Below are positions 35,352-47,475 of a stretch of 64,000 nt of DNA, one piece after another. The DNA comes from Mansonella perstans (lineage: Eukaryota; Nematoda; Chromadorea; Rhabditida; Onchocercidae). The DNA lies in assembly GCA_037074765.1 (NCBI GenBank), contig JBAMDO010000116.1:1-64000 (forward strand), written 5' to 3'. A program made the position numbers and the translations under genes. The notes under the pieces are model-generated. The model did no database searches. It saw nothing but the letters and a program-made list of their open reading frames with translations, and was not told the DNA's origin. Numbering within the stretch: the first letter of the stretch is position 1; every line of letters begins with the position of its first letter.

Positions 35352-37557
35352 TCAAATTTGTACAATATCTTTTTTTTTTAAAGGTCTTATAATCAATCGC
35401 AACCAGTGATATAAACGATTTTTTATTATATCACGTGATTTTACGTGGTAAATGAAGTGAACAGTAGGCAATACGGAGCAATTGCAAAGCAGTAAGCAGT
35501 TTGTGATAATCATTATAGCAATATAAATTCCATCGCCGAAAATTCCAACCAAAATTGTTGGCAGGAAGTTATAAAAAAGAATTATAATTATCAGCATTCC
35601 ACAATTCCATCCAGCTTGAATTAATACTGGCCGTTCATAATGATAAGATTTTATTGTATTCGTCTCATGAATTTGCGTTCTTCTACTTGCTAAAATATTT
35701 TTTAATTTAGTAGTGAAATAAATTATGAAAAATGAAAGATTTAAGAGTTTGGCAAACTTTACGACTTTACGAAATTTCCAAAACTAATTTTGAAACATCA
35801 ACAAATCGTTCTACATATTGTAAAAAAGGAAGAAACAATATACACCTTGGTTTTGACTGTTGTTTACTCCCAATTGACGTTTGCGACGTATACTGTAGAA
35901 CATTGCGACATACATAATGAACATTACACTAGGTAAAAACAAACCATAAGAATAACGCACTCTAAAGAGTAATAAACAGATAGTCTTTTATGTTTGATTG
36001 AAACTATCTATAACGATGAAAAAATAAAAAGGCAAAGGCACTGATACATAAAAATTTTTAATTAAAATTAATTAAAAACTACAGTCGAAAAACGCATTGA
36101 AGTAGCACAAAAGCTAATATTTGGTGATTTGTATCTTAAATTTGAATTCAAATGAAAATTGAGAAAACGATATTGAGAAATAACCTCCGCCAAATGCCTC
36201 CTACTTCGCCTTTTTTTGTACAATCAGAATGCCAACTCAAGATCCAGACAAGGAATTTCCTTTCGCAATAATAAGAATCTACAGATGTGATCGCTGAAAA
36301 ATGCTGTCAAATGCTAGCAAAAAGACAATAATCAATTAATTAAAGTATTCTACTAAGTAGTCTATTTCGATAAAGCCAAACAACTAGAATTTTGTAGCAG
36401 TTAATGTAGGACACATGTTAAATAGTGGCCGAAAATGACTAAGTATTAGTTTGAGATCTCAACTTGAATGAATGCTAAATGATAGCAAGCACGCTTTGAA
36501 GAATAGAAATTATTGTTTATAGAAATCATTTTGATTACTGAGCGAGAGATGTCAATGAAACATACCTAAAGCTGCCAACCACGCGAAAGCCATTAGAAAG
36601 TACAGCCTTTTTGAGTCGAAAAAAGAATAGTATTTTGATAAAATTATCGCAACAAAGCGATTTACTGTCAATAAAAATGAAAAATGAAGATAGCAAAAAT
36701 ATGAAAACATTGAAAATTGATAATATGCGGTTAATCAATGTTGTTTCGTTTGCTGAAATATAAACAATTTGTTTTTTTAAACAGTCATTTTTATTTTTCT
36801 GATGAAAGTATTATGACCTAAACTTCAAAAAAGGTTCACACAACAACAAAAGAGTAAAAAGTGGACAGTTCAAAAATTTCGGAAGAAATATCGGTTTTCA
36901 CGGGACTTATAAGATTTCAATTCTGTGTTATAAGCTTGCACATTTGCTGCGACCGTAATACAGAGACCAATTACTATTATTTGTTATTAGTGATGATATG
37001 GTGCTGAGAAATTTTAACAATAAAAATCTAGCATATTTACTATATTTCATAAACAACAACAACTTCGTCGCAACATTATTTCCAAAAGAATTATTTAAAT
37101 CAATATTTATTTGAGGCCAAAGTATATGATATCTAAATATAACTAAAACAACTTAAATGGAAATAATTAAATATACCAACCATATGAATTGTTTTTGCTT
37201 TGTAACATTGCAGCAATATGACAACTATTTGTGGAATATAAATCATGAAATTACAAATTATCAGCTGTAGTGAGATAAGAACAAATTCGCGACTGTAATG
37301 ATTGTCTTCCCCTTTACAAAATAATGTGACCACCATCAATGTGTTGCTAATACTACCGTAAAGCAAAAGAGTGACGAAAAGCAGCACTGCCACGTATTTT
37401 GTGGTGCTATAATTCGCGTCTCTAATATCAGCCACATCATGTTTCTTATATCAGCCACATCTGTCATGTTTCTTATATCAGCCATATCTGTCATGTTTCT
37501 TTCTGGACAGGTTGCAGGTAATACCAGTAATAGTAAAATTATATAACGAGCCAACAT
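35352..37557 (-). pseudogene. srx-like serpentine receptor, copy 3 (frameshifted)
   Basis: Exons 5' to 3': 37557-37181, 36752-36566, 36278-36185, 35961-35846, 35689-35352. Splice sites are all conserved. Exon 1 lacks four bases (acag) in the third NMT unit, near 37436, and one base near 37213. Exon 2 lacks two bases near the LSYLHF segment. Exons 3, 4 and 5 are open, the last encoding NFLPTILVGIFGDG and LPTVHFIYHVKSR and ending IVQI. The four-base deletion inside a repeat is not a homopolymer effect, so this copy is probably a genuine pseudogene. It is the palindrome partner of copy 4 and closest to copy 1. Confidence 0.75.
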
Positions 37558-37890
37558 TTTGGTAGAAATTTCAATTAGTGAAGTTTCAATACCTGAAACA
37601 CAAGCTGCTATGACTGCGAGTTCGAATTTCAAATAAATTAATTTATGGCCCTTATCATGGACAATTAAATTCTAATTTGATTGCAATGAGATTTTTAGCT
37701 CTCCACAATTTTCAATGATAATAGCATTTCGCTTTCTATTAGTTGTTTGCTCCTGAAAGGCTTACGTAATAGAACAAATGAGTTGCCGCACAAATTAAAC
37801 AATCTGAAGAATTGTATTAATTCACAAATTGCAAATTAAGCCCAGAATAGCGAGATACAAACTTTACTTCTATGAAGTTATGACTATAGC

Positions 37891-39540
37891 AATAAAATTG
37901 TTTTCTATAAAAGTTTCAAAAAATGGCAAAATGATGCCCATCAATAGTATTTGGAATGAACAAAGATTTTTATCCTTTAAGTAATTTGGAAGGCAAAAGG
38001 GGAAAATGGAATCTTTCAACCGCATTCACGAAATACAATGATCTTTCGTCATCTTTGAATTCTGCTCAGTTATGTCATTGCTGTGCTTAAGTAATTAATA
38101 GAAAATTTTAGAAGCCTGATTCTATCATAATTTATTGTTACTTGAATTTCCTAATATTTTTATTTGCCATAATCAAAAATCCGCTTGTTTTTGAGGCTTG
38201 CAAGCAAATTATTTACTTTTCAATGATTATTTACTCCGAATTTTATTATTATCTCAGGTAATTTCTTGAGTTGAACTTGGCTTGGGAATAAGGCTAATTG
38301 CAGTAGGCAAGGCCTGGAAGTTGTATCGCAATTCTATTTTGTTTAGTTTGGAACAAACTTCCAATTTAATCTTCAAATCTATGAACCATAAAATAACATC
38401 ATTCACATCAATAATTCTAATATTGAATCTTTAAAAAACAAGGCCACAATTCAAACTGCTAAAGGTGTACAGCAGTGTGGTAGTTGGTAGTAATATGAAG
38501 CTTAAAATATATTGTTGTAAATATTTCTGGCTTTATTTCTGAAAATTCGACTTATTCATAACTTGAAACTAATCCTAAAATACAGGAATTTCCTAACTTC
38601 ATACAATTAACTGTGAACTGCTTTGTTTGCAATTTCAATGTTTAATCAAAATATAACCATATATATTAGGTTCTCTTCCAGCTTTTGGCATATGTCATAT
38701 TCTGGTATCCAACGCTTCACAGTTTATATTTAAATCGACATTAGTAAAAGAACTGTTCTCAATACTAATATAATCTATATGACTTAATTACCCGTGAAAA
38801 TTTGTATAACTGGAAAACTTTGTCATTCCTAATTAACGAGAGGTTAAAAGTACTTTTTTCATTATTACCTTTGACCCCCAATTTCACTTTTTTTGTCCTG
38901 TAAATTTCATGCAGCACAAAAAGAAAATTTTTTTCATTTTTTAGTTGAATAAAAGCTGTATTATAATAATCGACTTAAAACAGTCTTCCTTTTAAAATAA
39001 TTTTTGACTTTGACATTATTCTACATATTGACACTGTTTTATTTTTATGCTTGTTGACAATTTCAATTTTGATTAAAAAATGGCATCCTTTTGCACATTC
39101 ACAATAGCACAGTTATTTTTCAAATTTGAAAATATTTAAAATCAACACTGCTAGTAATAGCAAGATGAATTTTAAAAATCCTTGCAATTAATTCCATATT
39201 GAAGTGGATAAGAGTAGTAAGCACTACCTGTTTTGTAACTGAGATTCTTGGCATTTAATTTCCGCTATAACATTCTTGTGCGTAGTAGTTTGATATAATC
39301 GTTCCGATAATTCAATAAGTAATTTAGGTTGGATTGTGGCAATCATTAATGGCTCAATCATTAATAACTTACTTCTCTATTATGCTAAACCTACGTCATT
39401 TCCAATTCCACTTTCATTGATTTCTACCGCAATAACAGCAAGAAATTTATGATTTAATAAATTGGAAAATGTTGGGACTGAAACTTCCAAATTTAATTTC
39501 TATGTTCTTCTCCAATTTTCGCACATTAAAGAAGAGAATC
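37891..39540. other. central spacer of the palindrome
   Basis: About 1.65 kb separating the two inner arms. Its left half (to 38711) continues the inverted match with 1-1120. Its right half contains tttgacattattctacatat, a motif also at 21.1 and 48.7 kb, and the flank repeat shared with 28.36-28.80 kb. The spacer is thus made of two different receptor upstream flanks. A decayed last-exon remnant of the GPCR family lies at about 38.27-38.49 kb on the plus strand. Confidence 0.75.
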
Positions 39541-39885
39541 TGCAATTTTATTGCTATAGTCATAACATCATAGAAGTAATGTTTGTGTCTCGCTATTCTG
39601 GGCTTAATTTGCAATTTGTGAATTAATGCAATTCTTCAGATTGTTTAATTTGTGCGGCAACTCATTTGTTCTATTACGTAAGCCTTTCAGGAGCAAACAA
39701 CTAATGGAAAACGAAATGCTATTATCATTGAAAATTGTAGAGAGCTAAAAGTCTCATTGCAATCAAATTAGAATTTAATTGTCCATGATAAGAACCATAA
39801 AGCAATACATTTGGAATTCGTACTCGCAGTCATAGCAGCTTGTGTTTCAGTTGTTGAAACTTCACTAACTGAAATTTCTACCAAA

Positions 39886-42083
39886 ATGTTGGCTCGTTAT
39901 ATAATTTTACTATTACTGGTATTACCTGCAACCTGTCCAGAAAGAAATATGACAGATATGGCTGATATAAGAAACATGACATATGTGGTTGATATAAGAG
40001 ACGCGAATTATAGCACCACAAAATACGTGGCAGTGCTGCTTTTCATCACTCTTCTGCTTTACGATATTATTAGCAACACATTGATGGTGGTCACATTATT
40101 TTGTAAAGGGGCAGACAATCATTACAGTCGCGAATTTGTTCTTATCGCACTACAGATGATAATTTGTAATTTCATAAATTTTGTTCCACAGATGGTTGTC
40201 GTATTGCCTGGAATATTACAAAGCAAAAACAATTCATATGGTAGGTATATATAATTATTTCCATTTAAGTTGTTTTAGTTATATTTAGATATCATATACT
40301 TTGGCCTCAAATAAATATTGATTTAAATAATTCTTTTGGAAATAATGTTGCGACGAAGTTGTTGTTGTTTATGAAATATAGTAAATATGCTAGATTTTTA
40401 TTGTTAAAATTTCTCAGCACCATATTATCACTAATAACAAATAATAGTAATTGGTCTCTGTATTACGTCGCAGCAAATGTGCAAGCTTGTAACACAGAAT
40501 TAAAATCTTATAGCTCCCGTGAAAACCGATATTTCTTTCGGAACTTTTGAACTGAAAATTTCGAACTGTGCACTTTTTACATCTTTAGTTGTTGTGTGAA
40601 TCTTTTTTGAAGTTTACGTCATAATACTTTCATCAGAAAAATAAAAATGAATGTTTAAAAAAAACAAATTGCTTATATTTCAGCAAACGAAACAACATTG
40701 ATTAACCGCATATTATCAATTTTCTATGTTTTCATATATTTGTCCTATCTTCATTTTTCATTTTTATTGACAGTAAATCGCTTTGTTGCGATAATTTTAT
40801 CAAAATACTATTCTTTTTTCGACTCAAAAAGGCTGTACTTTCTAATGGCTTTCGCGTGGTTGGCAGCTTTAGGTATGTTTCATTGACATCTCTCGCTCAG
40901 TAATCAAAATGATTTCTATAAACAATAATTTCTATTCTTCAAAGCGTGCTTGCTATCATTTAGCATTCATTCAAGTTGAGATCTCAAACTAATACTTAGT
41001 CATTTTCGGCCACTATTTAACATGTGTCCTACATTAACTGCTACAAAATTCTAGTCGTTTGGCTTTATCGAAATAGACTACTTAGTAGAATACTTTAATT
41101 AATTGATTATTGTCTTTTTGCTAGCATTTGACAGCATTTTTCAGCGATCACATCTGTAGATTCTTATTATTGCGAAAGGAAATTCCTTGTCTGGATCTTG
41201 AGTTGGCATTCTGATTGTACAAAAAAAAGCGAAGCAGGCAATATTTGGAGGAGGTTATTTCTCAATATCGTTTTCTCAATTTTCATTTGAATTCAAATTT
41301 AAGATACAAATCACCAAATATTAGCTTTTGTGCTACTTCAATGCGTTTTTCGACTGTAGTTTTTAATTAATTTTAATTAAAAATTTTTATGTATCAGTGC
41401 CTTTGTCTTTTTATTTTTTCATCGTTATAGATAGTTTCAATCAAACATAAAAGACTATCTGTTTATTACTCTTTAGAGTGCGTTATTCTTATGGTTTGTT
41501 TTTACCTAATGTAATGTTCATTATGTATGTCGCAATGTTCTACAGTATACGTCGCAAACGTCAATTTGGAGTAAACAACAGTCAAAACCAAGGTGCATAT
41601 TGTTTCTTCCTTTTTTACAATATGTAGAACTAATAAGATTTGTTGGTGTTTCAAAATTAGTTTTGGAAATAAGTCGTAAAGTTTGTCAAACTCTCAAATC
41701 TTTCATTTTTCATAATTTATTTCACTACTAAATTAAAAAATATTTTAGCAAGTAGAGAAACGCGAACTTCTAAGACGAATACAATAAATTATGAACGGAC
41801 AGTATTAATTCAAGCTGGATGGAATTGTGGATTGCTGCTAATTATAACTCTTTTTTATAATTTCGTGCCAAAAATTTTGGTTGGAATTTTCGGCGATGGA
41901 ATTTATATTGCTATAATGATTACCACAAACTGCTTACTGCTTTGCAATTGCTCCGTATTGCCTACTGTTCACTTCATTTATCACGTAAAATCACGTGATA
42001 TAATAAAAAATCGTTTATATGACTGGTTGCGATTGATTATAAGACCTTTAAAAAAAAAAGATATTGTACAAGATTTGAAATAA
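39886..42083 (+). CDS. srx-like serpentine chemoreceptor, copy 4 (intact)
   Basis: Exons 39886-40240, 40684-40872, 41160-41253, 41477-41592 and 41749-42083 sum to 1089 bases, giving 362 aa with every phase consistent. Residues 1-22 are a signal peptide (MLARYIILLLLVLPATC). Residues 23-45 carry N-M-T sequons in two 9-residue units. TM1 and TM2 end exon 1. Exon 2 has TM3 with LTVNRFVAIIL (NRF at the DRY position) and TM4. Exon 3 is an extracellular loop with two cysteines (YYCERKF and SDCTKK). Exon 4 is TM5 (LFLPNVMFIMYVAMF) and a basic loop. Exon 5 is TM6, TM7 (LPTVHFIY) and a lysine-rich tail. The architecture fits nematode Srx-type 7TM receptors, which sense chemicals through G proteins. The ligand is unknown. 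The subfamily name is a judgement from motifs and not from a search. Confidence 0.82.
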
Positions 42084-42436
42084 GGTTAATATGCAAGTTA
42101 TTAATAAGCTTGCTATGTAAGTTGGACACTTACGATAGTATAGCTGGTAAATGGAAGCATAAGATGTATCTTAGAAACATTTTTAGCAGTTTTTCTGAGA
42201 ATTAGAATTTGATTTATTCATAAGCTAAATGAAACATTCCTGGAAGAAACTATAGGGACTTTCTGGTAAAATTTATCAAAATATGATAGTCAAAATATGA
42301 TTACATGTTTTTAAAATGTTAACATTTACTTGCCTCTTTTCAAACTTCTGGCATATTTGATTCTATTACAACTGAGATTTAAATCGAGCTCGACAAAAAG
42401 TCAATAGATGGTATTATTCAAAATAAATTTTCTGTC

Positions 42437-42670
42437 ATGAAAAATTGTACTGTTGAAAAAATATTTAATTTTTCATTCCTAACTTTTGCAAAAATTTGTT
42501 ATTTAAAAGCATTGCATTTATTGTTATTATTATTATTGGTCCTTGATTTAATCTGTTTTGTAGGTGTTTCGTGCAGCTGTATGATAAAAACTGAAACAAA
42601 CAGTAAACTTGTTAACTGTTGGCTGCTGGAAGCAATTAAAATATTGCGTAATGAATATCATGGGTATTAA
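42437..42670 (+). other. small open frame with signal-like stretch, right copy
   Basis: Mirror of 34746-34976, with 77 codons. A Leu run from a (TTA)n-type microsatellite is followed by CFVGVSCSC and ends NEYHGY. Upstream and downstream sequence is the common 3' flank of the receptor unit. Two copies differing by a codon-sized indel is weak support for coding. Confidence 0.25.
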
Positions 42671-43267
42671 TTATATAAACACTGCCAGTTTTCCCGTGGC
42701 ACGCATACAAATATTTCATTGTTTCACTGGTTTTTCTCGTTCGATAACGCAAGAATTTTCGTTTTTTTCTTTTCGTTGCCTTTAAAACAGAAAATTCTCA
42801 GCTCAATTCAGCTAAAAGATTTCCGAAGATACAAAAGAATTGAAAATTCCAATTGTTCAGTAAGAATGATCGAAACGAGCTCACTTCCCCGACTTATTTG
42901 GTTCCAATGTACAACACACCTGTGATTCAGGTTGATCATAAAAAGCTAAGTATTTTCACCTGAAATTGATATTAAACAGAAGAGAAATTGAAATATCTAT
43001 AATGAGAATCATTTGCAGTAATCTAAGAAACAGACAGGAATCAATTAATTCAAGTATGTATTCTATTTCGATAAGACCGGGTTTCTAAAATTTAGTTTCT
43101 CTTGTTTTGGAACATATACCGTTAAGCAGTGACCAAAGATGATAAAGTATGTTCGAAATCTCTACTTGAACGAGTACTAAATGGTAATAAGCCAGCTCCA
43201 AAGAGAAGAAATTTTTGTTTATTAAAATCATTTTGATTACTGCGTGAGAGATATCATTGAAACATAC

Positions 43268-43860
43268 CTGAAGCTGACAACCAAGCGAAAACGATTAGAA
43301 AGTACAACCTTGCTGAGTTGAAAAAAGTTTTGAAATAATTAACGCAACAAAGCGATTCGCTGCTAATAAAAATGAAAAATGAAGGATGGAAAAGTATAAA
43401 TAAAAAATATTTAAAATTGAAAATATGTGGCTAATCCATGTTGTTTCGTGCGCTGAAGCATATGCGCTGAAGTTTTTTAAAGTTTTTTTATCGGTTTCGT
43501 CGAAAATGTTATGACCCAACAAACTTCGAAAAAGTTCCAAACAAAGGCGAAAACCAAAGGATGTAGGAAAGTTGTAGTTCCTGTTTTTCGTGAGAAATAC
43601 CGAATTGTATGCTTGTTGTTAGTGGCAATATAATGTTGAAAGATTTTAACTATAAGATTAAAAATCTACCATATTTACTAAATTTCATAAACAATAACAC
43701 TTCTTTGCAATATCGTTTCCAAAAGAATTGTTTAAATTAATATTTATCTGAAGCCGAAGCACATCATATCTGAATTTAATTAAGACAACTAAAATGGAAA
43801 TAATTAAATATGCCTACCATATGAGTTATTTTTGAGTTATTTTTACTTTGTAATATTCCA
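43268..43860 (-). pseudogene. second GPCR subfamily, exons 1-2 only (right copy)
   Basis: Mirror of 33530-34145. The TM3 exon at 43452-43268 and the exon 1 end near 43.80-43.87 kb are both present, with the same one-base break in both arms. The shared break means it predates the inverted duplication or is a systematic error. Confidence 0.6.
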
Positions 43861-44439
43861 GGTAGTACAGCAACTATTTCTGTAACAAAAATCTCATCAG
43901 TTGCGTGAAATAAAACCAGAACTGAGCGATTGTTACATTGCCTTTCACTGCTGCTATAATCTGTATGATTTAATTTACCTTGAAAATTTGTATAGCTGAA
44001 AAACTGTTACACAACTTTGTCATTTTTTAATTCACGAATGGATTAAAAGTGTTGTTTTCATTATTACTATTGATCGCTGTCATTACTACATATGACAGCG
44101 TTTTGTAAAATATCACAGAATCCGTCAGATCGATATCAAAAAAAAAAGGTGCATGTTCAAAAAAAGGCAAATCTTTTTCGGCTGTAAAGAATCAAAAGGA
44201 AATTAATTGACTGCAAATTTGAAATCCTTTTTCTAAAATTGAGCAAATCTGCTGATGTTGAAGTCGGAAGAGCAAGCAACTATCTGAGTTCCGACAAAAT
44301 GGAACTGAACGCATTTCCTGGAACTCCGATCAAAGCGGGGATTATATCCTTAACTTCAAATTTACTGGATACTTCAGGGTCACAAATAATGCTAACGTCA
44401 GTGACTGGTTTTTTTGATTTTTTTTTCTATCACTTTCAG

Positions 44440-44897
44440 GTTCTTAAAACATCGACTATGTACAACCAGATGATCGTAAAAATCAAGTGAAAAAAGCTGT
44501 AAATGATGTTCTGGTTGATGTATGGAACGATTTACGAAGAGTCAATTTTACAAACGCTTAAAATTTCAGGTTTGCTTTGCTCGTTATTTGGGACTTCTAC
44601 GAAACTTCTGAATACCATTATTTTATGGGATAGAAATCAGTCAAACTATCTCATTGCCAGTATGATTTTCAGCTTCTGGATTTGTTAGGTGAAAAATTAC
44701 ATCACGTAGTTTACAACTCTGAGTTACATCAAATGAGAACCGTTGGTGATGTAATTAGCTTTTATGGACGTCGTTCCGCAATCTAACTGATTATGCACAG
44801 ATAGCTCGTGATAACAAACAGATTTTACCGAAGAATTTACATGTTATGGAACATTCATTCCGTTTTCATCCGGAAGACACACATTCTTATCATGATA
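44440..44897 (+). pseudogene. mL50-like gene, right copy (truncated)
   Basis: Two exons, 44440-44569 and 44673-44897, mirror the left copy. The first lacks 16 bases: the left arm has a 16-bp unit (aatcaattttacaaac) twice and this arm once. This shifts the frame into a stop before RLKFQ. The donor after CATGAT changes from G|gtaagc to A|gtaagc. The final exon (GETAFPGKGGEV…) is missing because the arm is replaced at 45140 by the SGT fragment. It is not functional. Confidence 0.6.
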
Positions 44898-45141
44898 GTA
44901 AGCTATTTTATCTTTACAAGTAAAAATTTACTTTTACTGACGTAAAAACTTCTAATTGTTGTTTAAATGTTTCTAATAATAATTTATATGTTCGATGTAA
45001 TTTTTTCATGCTTCGTTAGCCTTCTATGCCATAATTAAAGTAAGGAATAGATATAAGTTTAAGACTGCATAATAAATCCGCAAATATTACATTCAAATTT
45101 CTCAAACTTAAAAGTTTTCAAGCACGTATATATTATATAAA

Positions 45142-45531
45142 GAAATCAAAATTGCGAATAATTTAAAAGAAGAAGGAAATACACTGATGAAATCTTCACA
45201 GTTTGAAGATGCAGTGTTAAAGTACAATGAAGCTATCAAGCTAAACAAAGACCCGGCTTACTTTTGTAACCGAGCAGCTGCTTACTGTCGGCTGGAGCAA
45301 TATGATCTCGCAATACAAGATTGTCGTTCTGCACTGGCTTTGGATCCAAAATATAGCAAAGCTTACGGACGAATGGGATTGGCATTGTCCTGTCAGAATC
45401 GCTATGAGCAAGCTGTAGAAACATATAAAAAAGCACTGGAGTTGGATCCAGAACAGGAGAATTACAAAAACAATCTGAAAATTGCTGAAGACAAACTGAA
45501 AGAACTGGAAGAAGAAGCAGGATTGAATTGA
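45142..45531 (+). pseudogene. SGT-type TPR co-chaperone fragment
   Basis: An uninterrupted frame encodes three tetratricopeptide repeats: [19 protein letters not shown], then [19 protein letters not shown], then [19 protein letters not shown], followed by an acidic helix ([10 protein letters not shown]). The carboxylate-clamp positions K/N, N and K/R are present (KEEGN, CNRAA, KAYGR). This is the TPR core of small glutamine-rich TPR protein (SGTA; sgt-1 in C. elegans), which binds HSP70/HSP90 tails. The N-terminal dimerisation domain and the Gln-rich C-terminus are absent. The 5' end coincides with the palindrome break and the 3' end with a retroelement LTR. No intron is visible in 390 bases, so it is an exon fragment or a retrocopy fragment. 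Confidence 0.75.
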
Positions 45532-45534
45532 ATA

Positions 45535-47475
45535 TTGTGCGGTCTCAATCTCAAACTTGGGTAATTAAACCTTTACTAAAATTATTAACAAACGCGAACG
45601 TAATTATTTAATGTTGAAAGAATTGGATACGTGAATGAAGAGACAAATGAGTACCGTGATGAAGAAACAGTTAAGATGGAAATTTGACAGTCTATATATA
45701 GTAGTAGAAGGAGGGTCAATGACGTGATAGGACGATATGGAATAATGATGTGATGGAAAGATCATAAGATCAAATGATAAAGGATGGAATAATGATGTGA
45801 TGGAAAGATCATAATACCATTAATATTTATCTACGGCTTGAATTATTGGATGTGAGGTTAAACTACAACAAAGAAATAGGAAATTAATCTTAACATCATA
45901 AAATTAATTAGATTTATTGACCTATTGGAATTTTCGCTTTATGGATTTCGCGACACTCCCAACAGGAGGAAAGAGGAGAGGCTAAGGAGTGAATTGAGGT
46001 TTCATTTTGTATCCGTGTGGCTGCTCTGGTTCTCATAGCAATTGGTTTCTCCGGTTCTGAAATTTGAATTGGGGTTTCCGGAGTTGGTTGTTGAATAATT
46101 TCGTTGTTTTCAACTTCTAAAGGATATAACATATGCACTGGCCTATTGAGTAATTTTCCATGTGGCCTCTCTATTATAGCATTTTATATTTCTCCATCTC
46201 GCCCTCTCTTGATTTCCTTTACTTTTGCTAATTTTCACATTCCGCGGGGAATTTCAGGTTAGTTCACTAATACAATTTCTTTTTCCGAAGGTTCCCTTGT
46301 ATTAACTAACCTTGGGGAGATGTGATTCCTTTGAGTTCGTTCCTTTAAACTATTTAGGTATTCTCTTCTTTATAATTTCCAAAATTGATCTAACGCCTTG
46401 TTTGTATGTGACTATTTAATTAATTTCTCTTGAGTACTCATTCTATAAGGAGTGTACTCCTCTTGATCTTCTTCACTAAAAATTTGAGTTACTAGAGAGG
46501 CATTTGGTGAAATAAAATCAATTGGTCGTATGACAACATAATCATCGAAACCTACGTATGTTAGGGGTCGGGTGTTCAGTATACCTTCTATTTCTGCCAT
46601 TAATGTGATCAATTTCTTCTGCCACAGTAGTTTTCTACCAATAGATCTCATTGCGGTTTTTATTAGGCCAATCAATCGTTCATAGACTCCACCACTCCAT
46701 GGAGCTTTTGGAGTTATACTCTTCCAAATGATACTCTTCATTGTTAGGAAGGTTTTTAATTTGGTGGTATATTTCATAATGGTCTTGAAAACTAATTGAA
46801 ACCGGTTAGCATTATCGCTAAGTATAAGTTTGGGATAGCCTCGTCGTGCATTGAATCTTCTTAATAAGCTTTCAGCTGTCAAATCGTCTACCATTTCGAG
46901 ATGTATAGCTCTAGTTGTGAAGCATGTGAACAAAGCTATCCATCTTTTGGTGAGACCGCTTTCACTCTTTATAGAAAGAGGGCCTAAGTAATCCAGTCCA
47001 ACATATTCACGAGTACGTTTGATTCGAGTTTCTGGTACATTGGGCATTACTGGTAGTTTAAATGGTCTTGCTCTCCATCTTTTACACGCCATGCATTTAT
47101 TCAATACGCTTTTTATTTCAGTTCTGCCTTTAGGTATCCAAAAGTTTCTTCTCAATTCTGATAATGTATGAGCGATTCCTGCATGGCATAAATCTTCATG
47201 TTAGTATTGTATAAGAAGCTTAGTTATTTGATTATGCCTTGGAAGATATATGAGATTTGAACTACCTTCATATATCCCCATAATGGTATTATCCAGATTG
47301 CTACGGCGTCTCCAAAATGAATGTGTGTCGTTATAATAAAGAGCTCATTTGTTTATTTCTTCTTCATTGATACCTTCTGATTGAGCTTGTGTAATCAGGG
47401 CTTTTGTGGCCTCTGCTAGTTCGTGTGATGTTAATTTTTGCTTCTCTGGTACTTCCTTCAACCATGCATATTTTC
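45535..47475 (-). mobile_element. BEL/Pao LTR retrotransposon remnant
   Basis: On the minus strand, 47155-46412 encodes a Pao-type integrase: a zinc-finger remnant (CMACKRWR), GLDYLGPL with the first catalytic Asp, LSDNA with the second, and [13 protein letters not shown] with the Glu. The segment 46138-45914 gives the polyprotein C-terminus (HMLYPLEVE), usual for this family. Frames are interrupted between these parts and the reverse transcriptase and gag are absent, so the element is dead. The stretch 45.53-45.91 kb is probably its LTR and contains a direct repeat. The remnant occupies a right-arm-specific insertion, and its right edge coincides with the return of arm homology at 47475. Confidence 0.8.
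45739..45814 (+). repeat. direct repeat inside the putative LTR
   Basis: A 28-29-bp unit (ggaataatgatgtgatggaa plus aagatcataa) occurs at 45739-45767 and 45786-45814, 47 bases apart. The surrounding sequence is the presumed LTR of the Pao remnant. Confidence 0.7.

Larger units (their letters stand above)
32247..37890. repeat. palindrome left arm, inner block
   Basis: Inverted copy of 39541-45140. Partner coordinates sum to about 77387-77440. It contains the mL50 5' exons, the second-subfamily GPCR fragment, a repeated noncoding block and GPCR copy 3. Identity looks about 97-99 percent by eye outside the receptor's first exon. Confidence 0.9.
39541..45140. repeat. palindrome right arm, inner block
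   Basis: Inverted copy of 32247-37890, containing GPCR copy 4, its 3' flank, the second-subfamily GPCR fragment and two mL50 exons. It breaks off at tatatattatata near 45140, exactly where the SGT-type frame begins. Confidence 0.9.

Noticed and set aside
45236..45436. 66-codon minus-strand frame
   Set aside because: Antisense of the SGT-type TPR segment.
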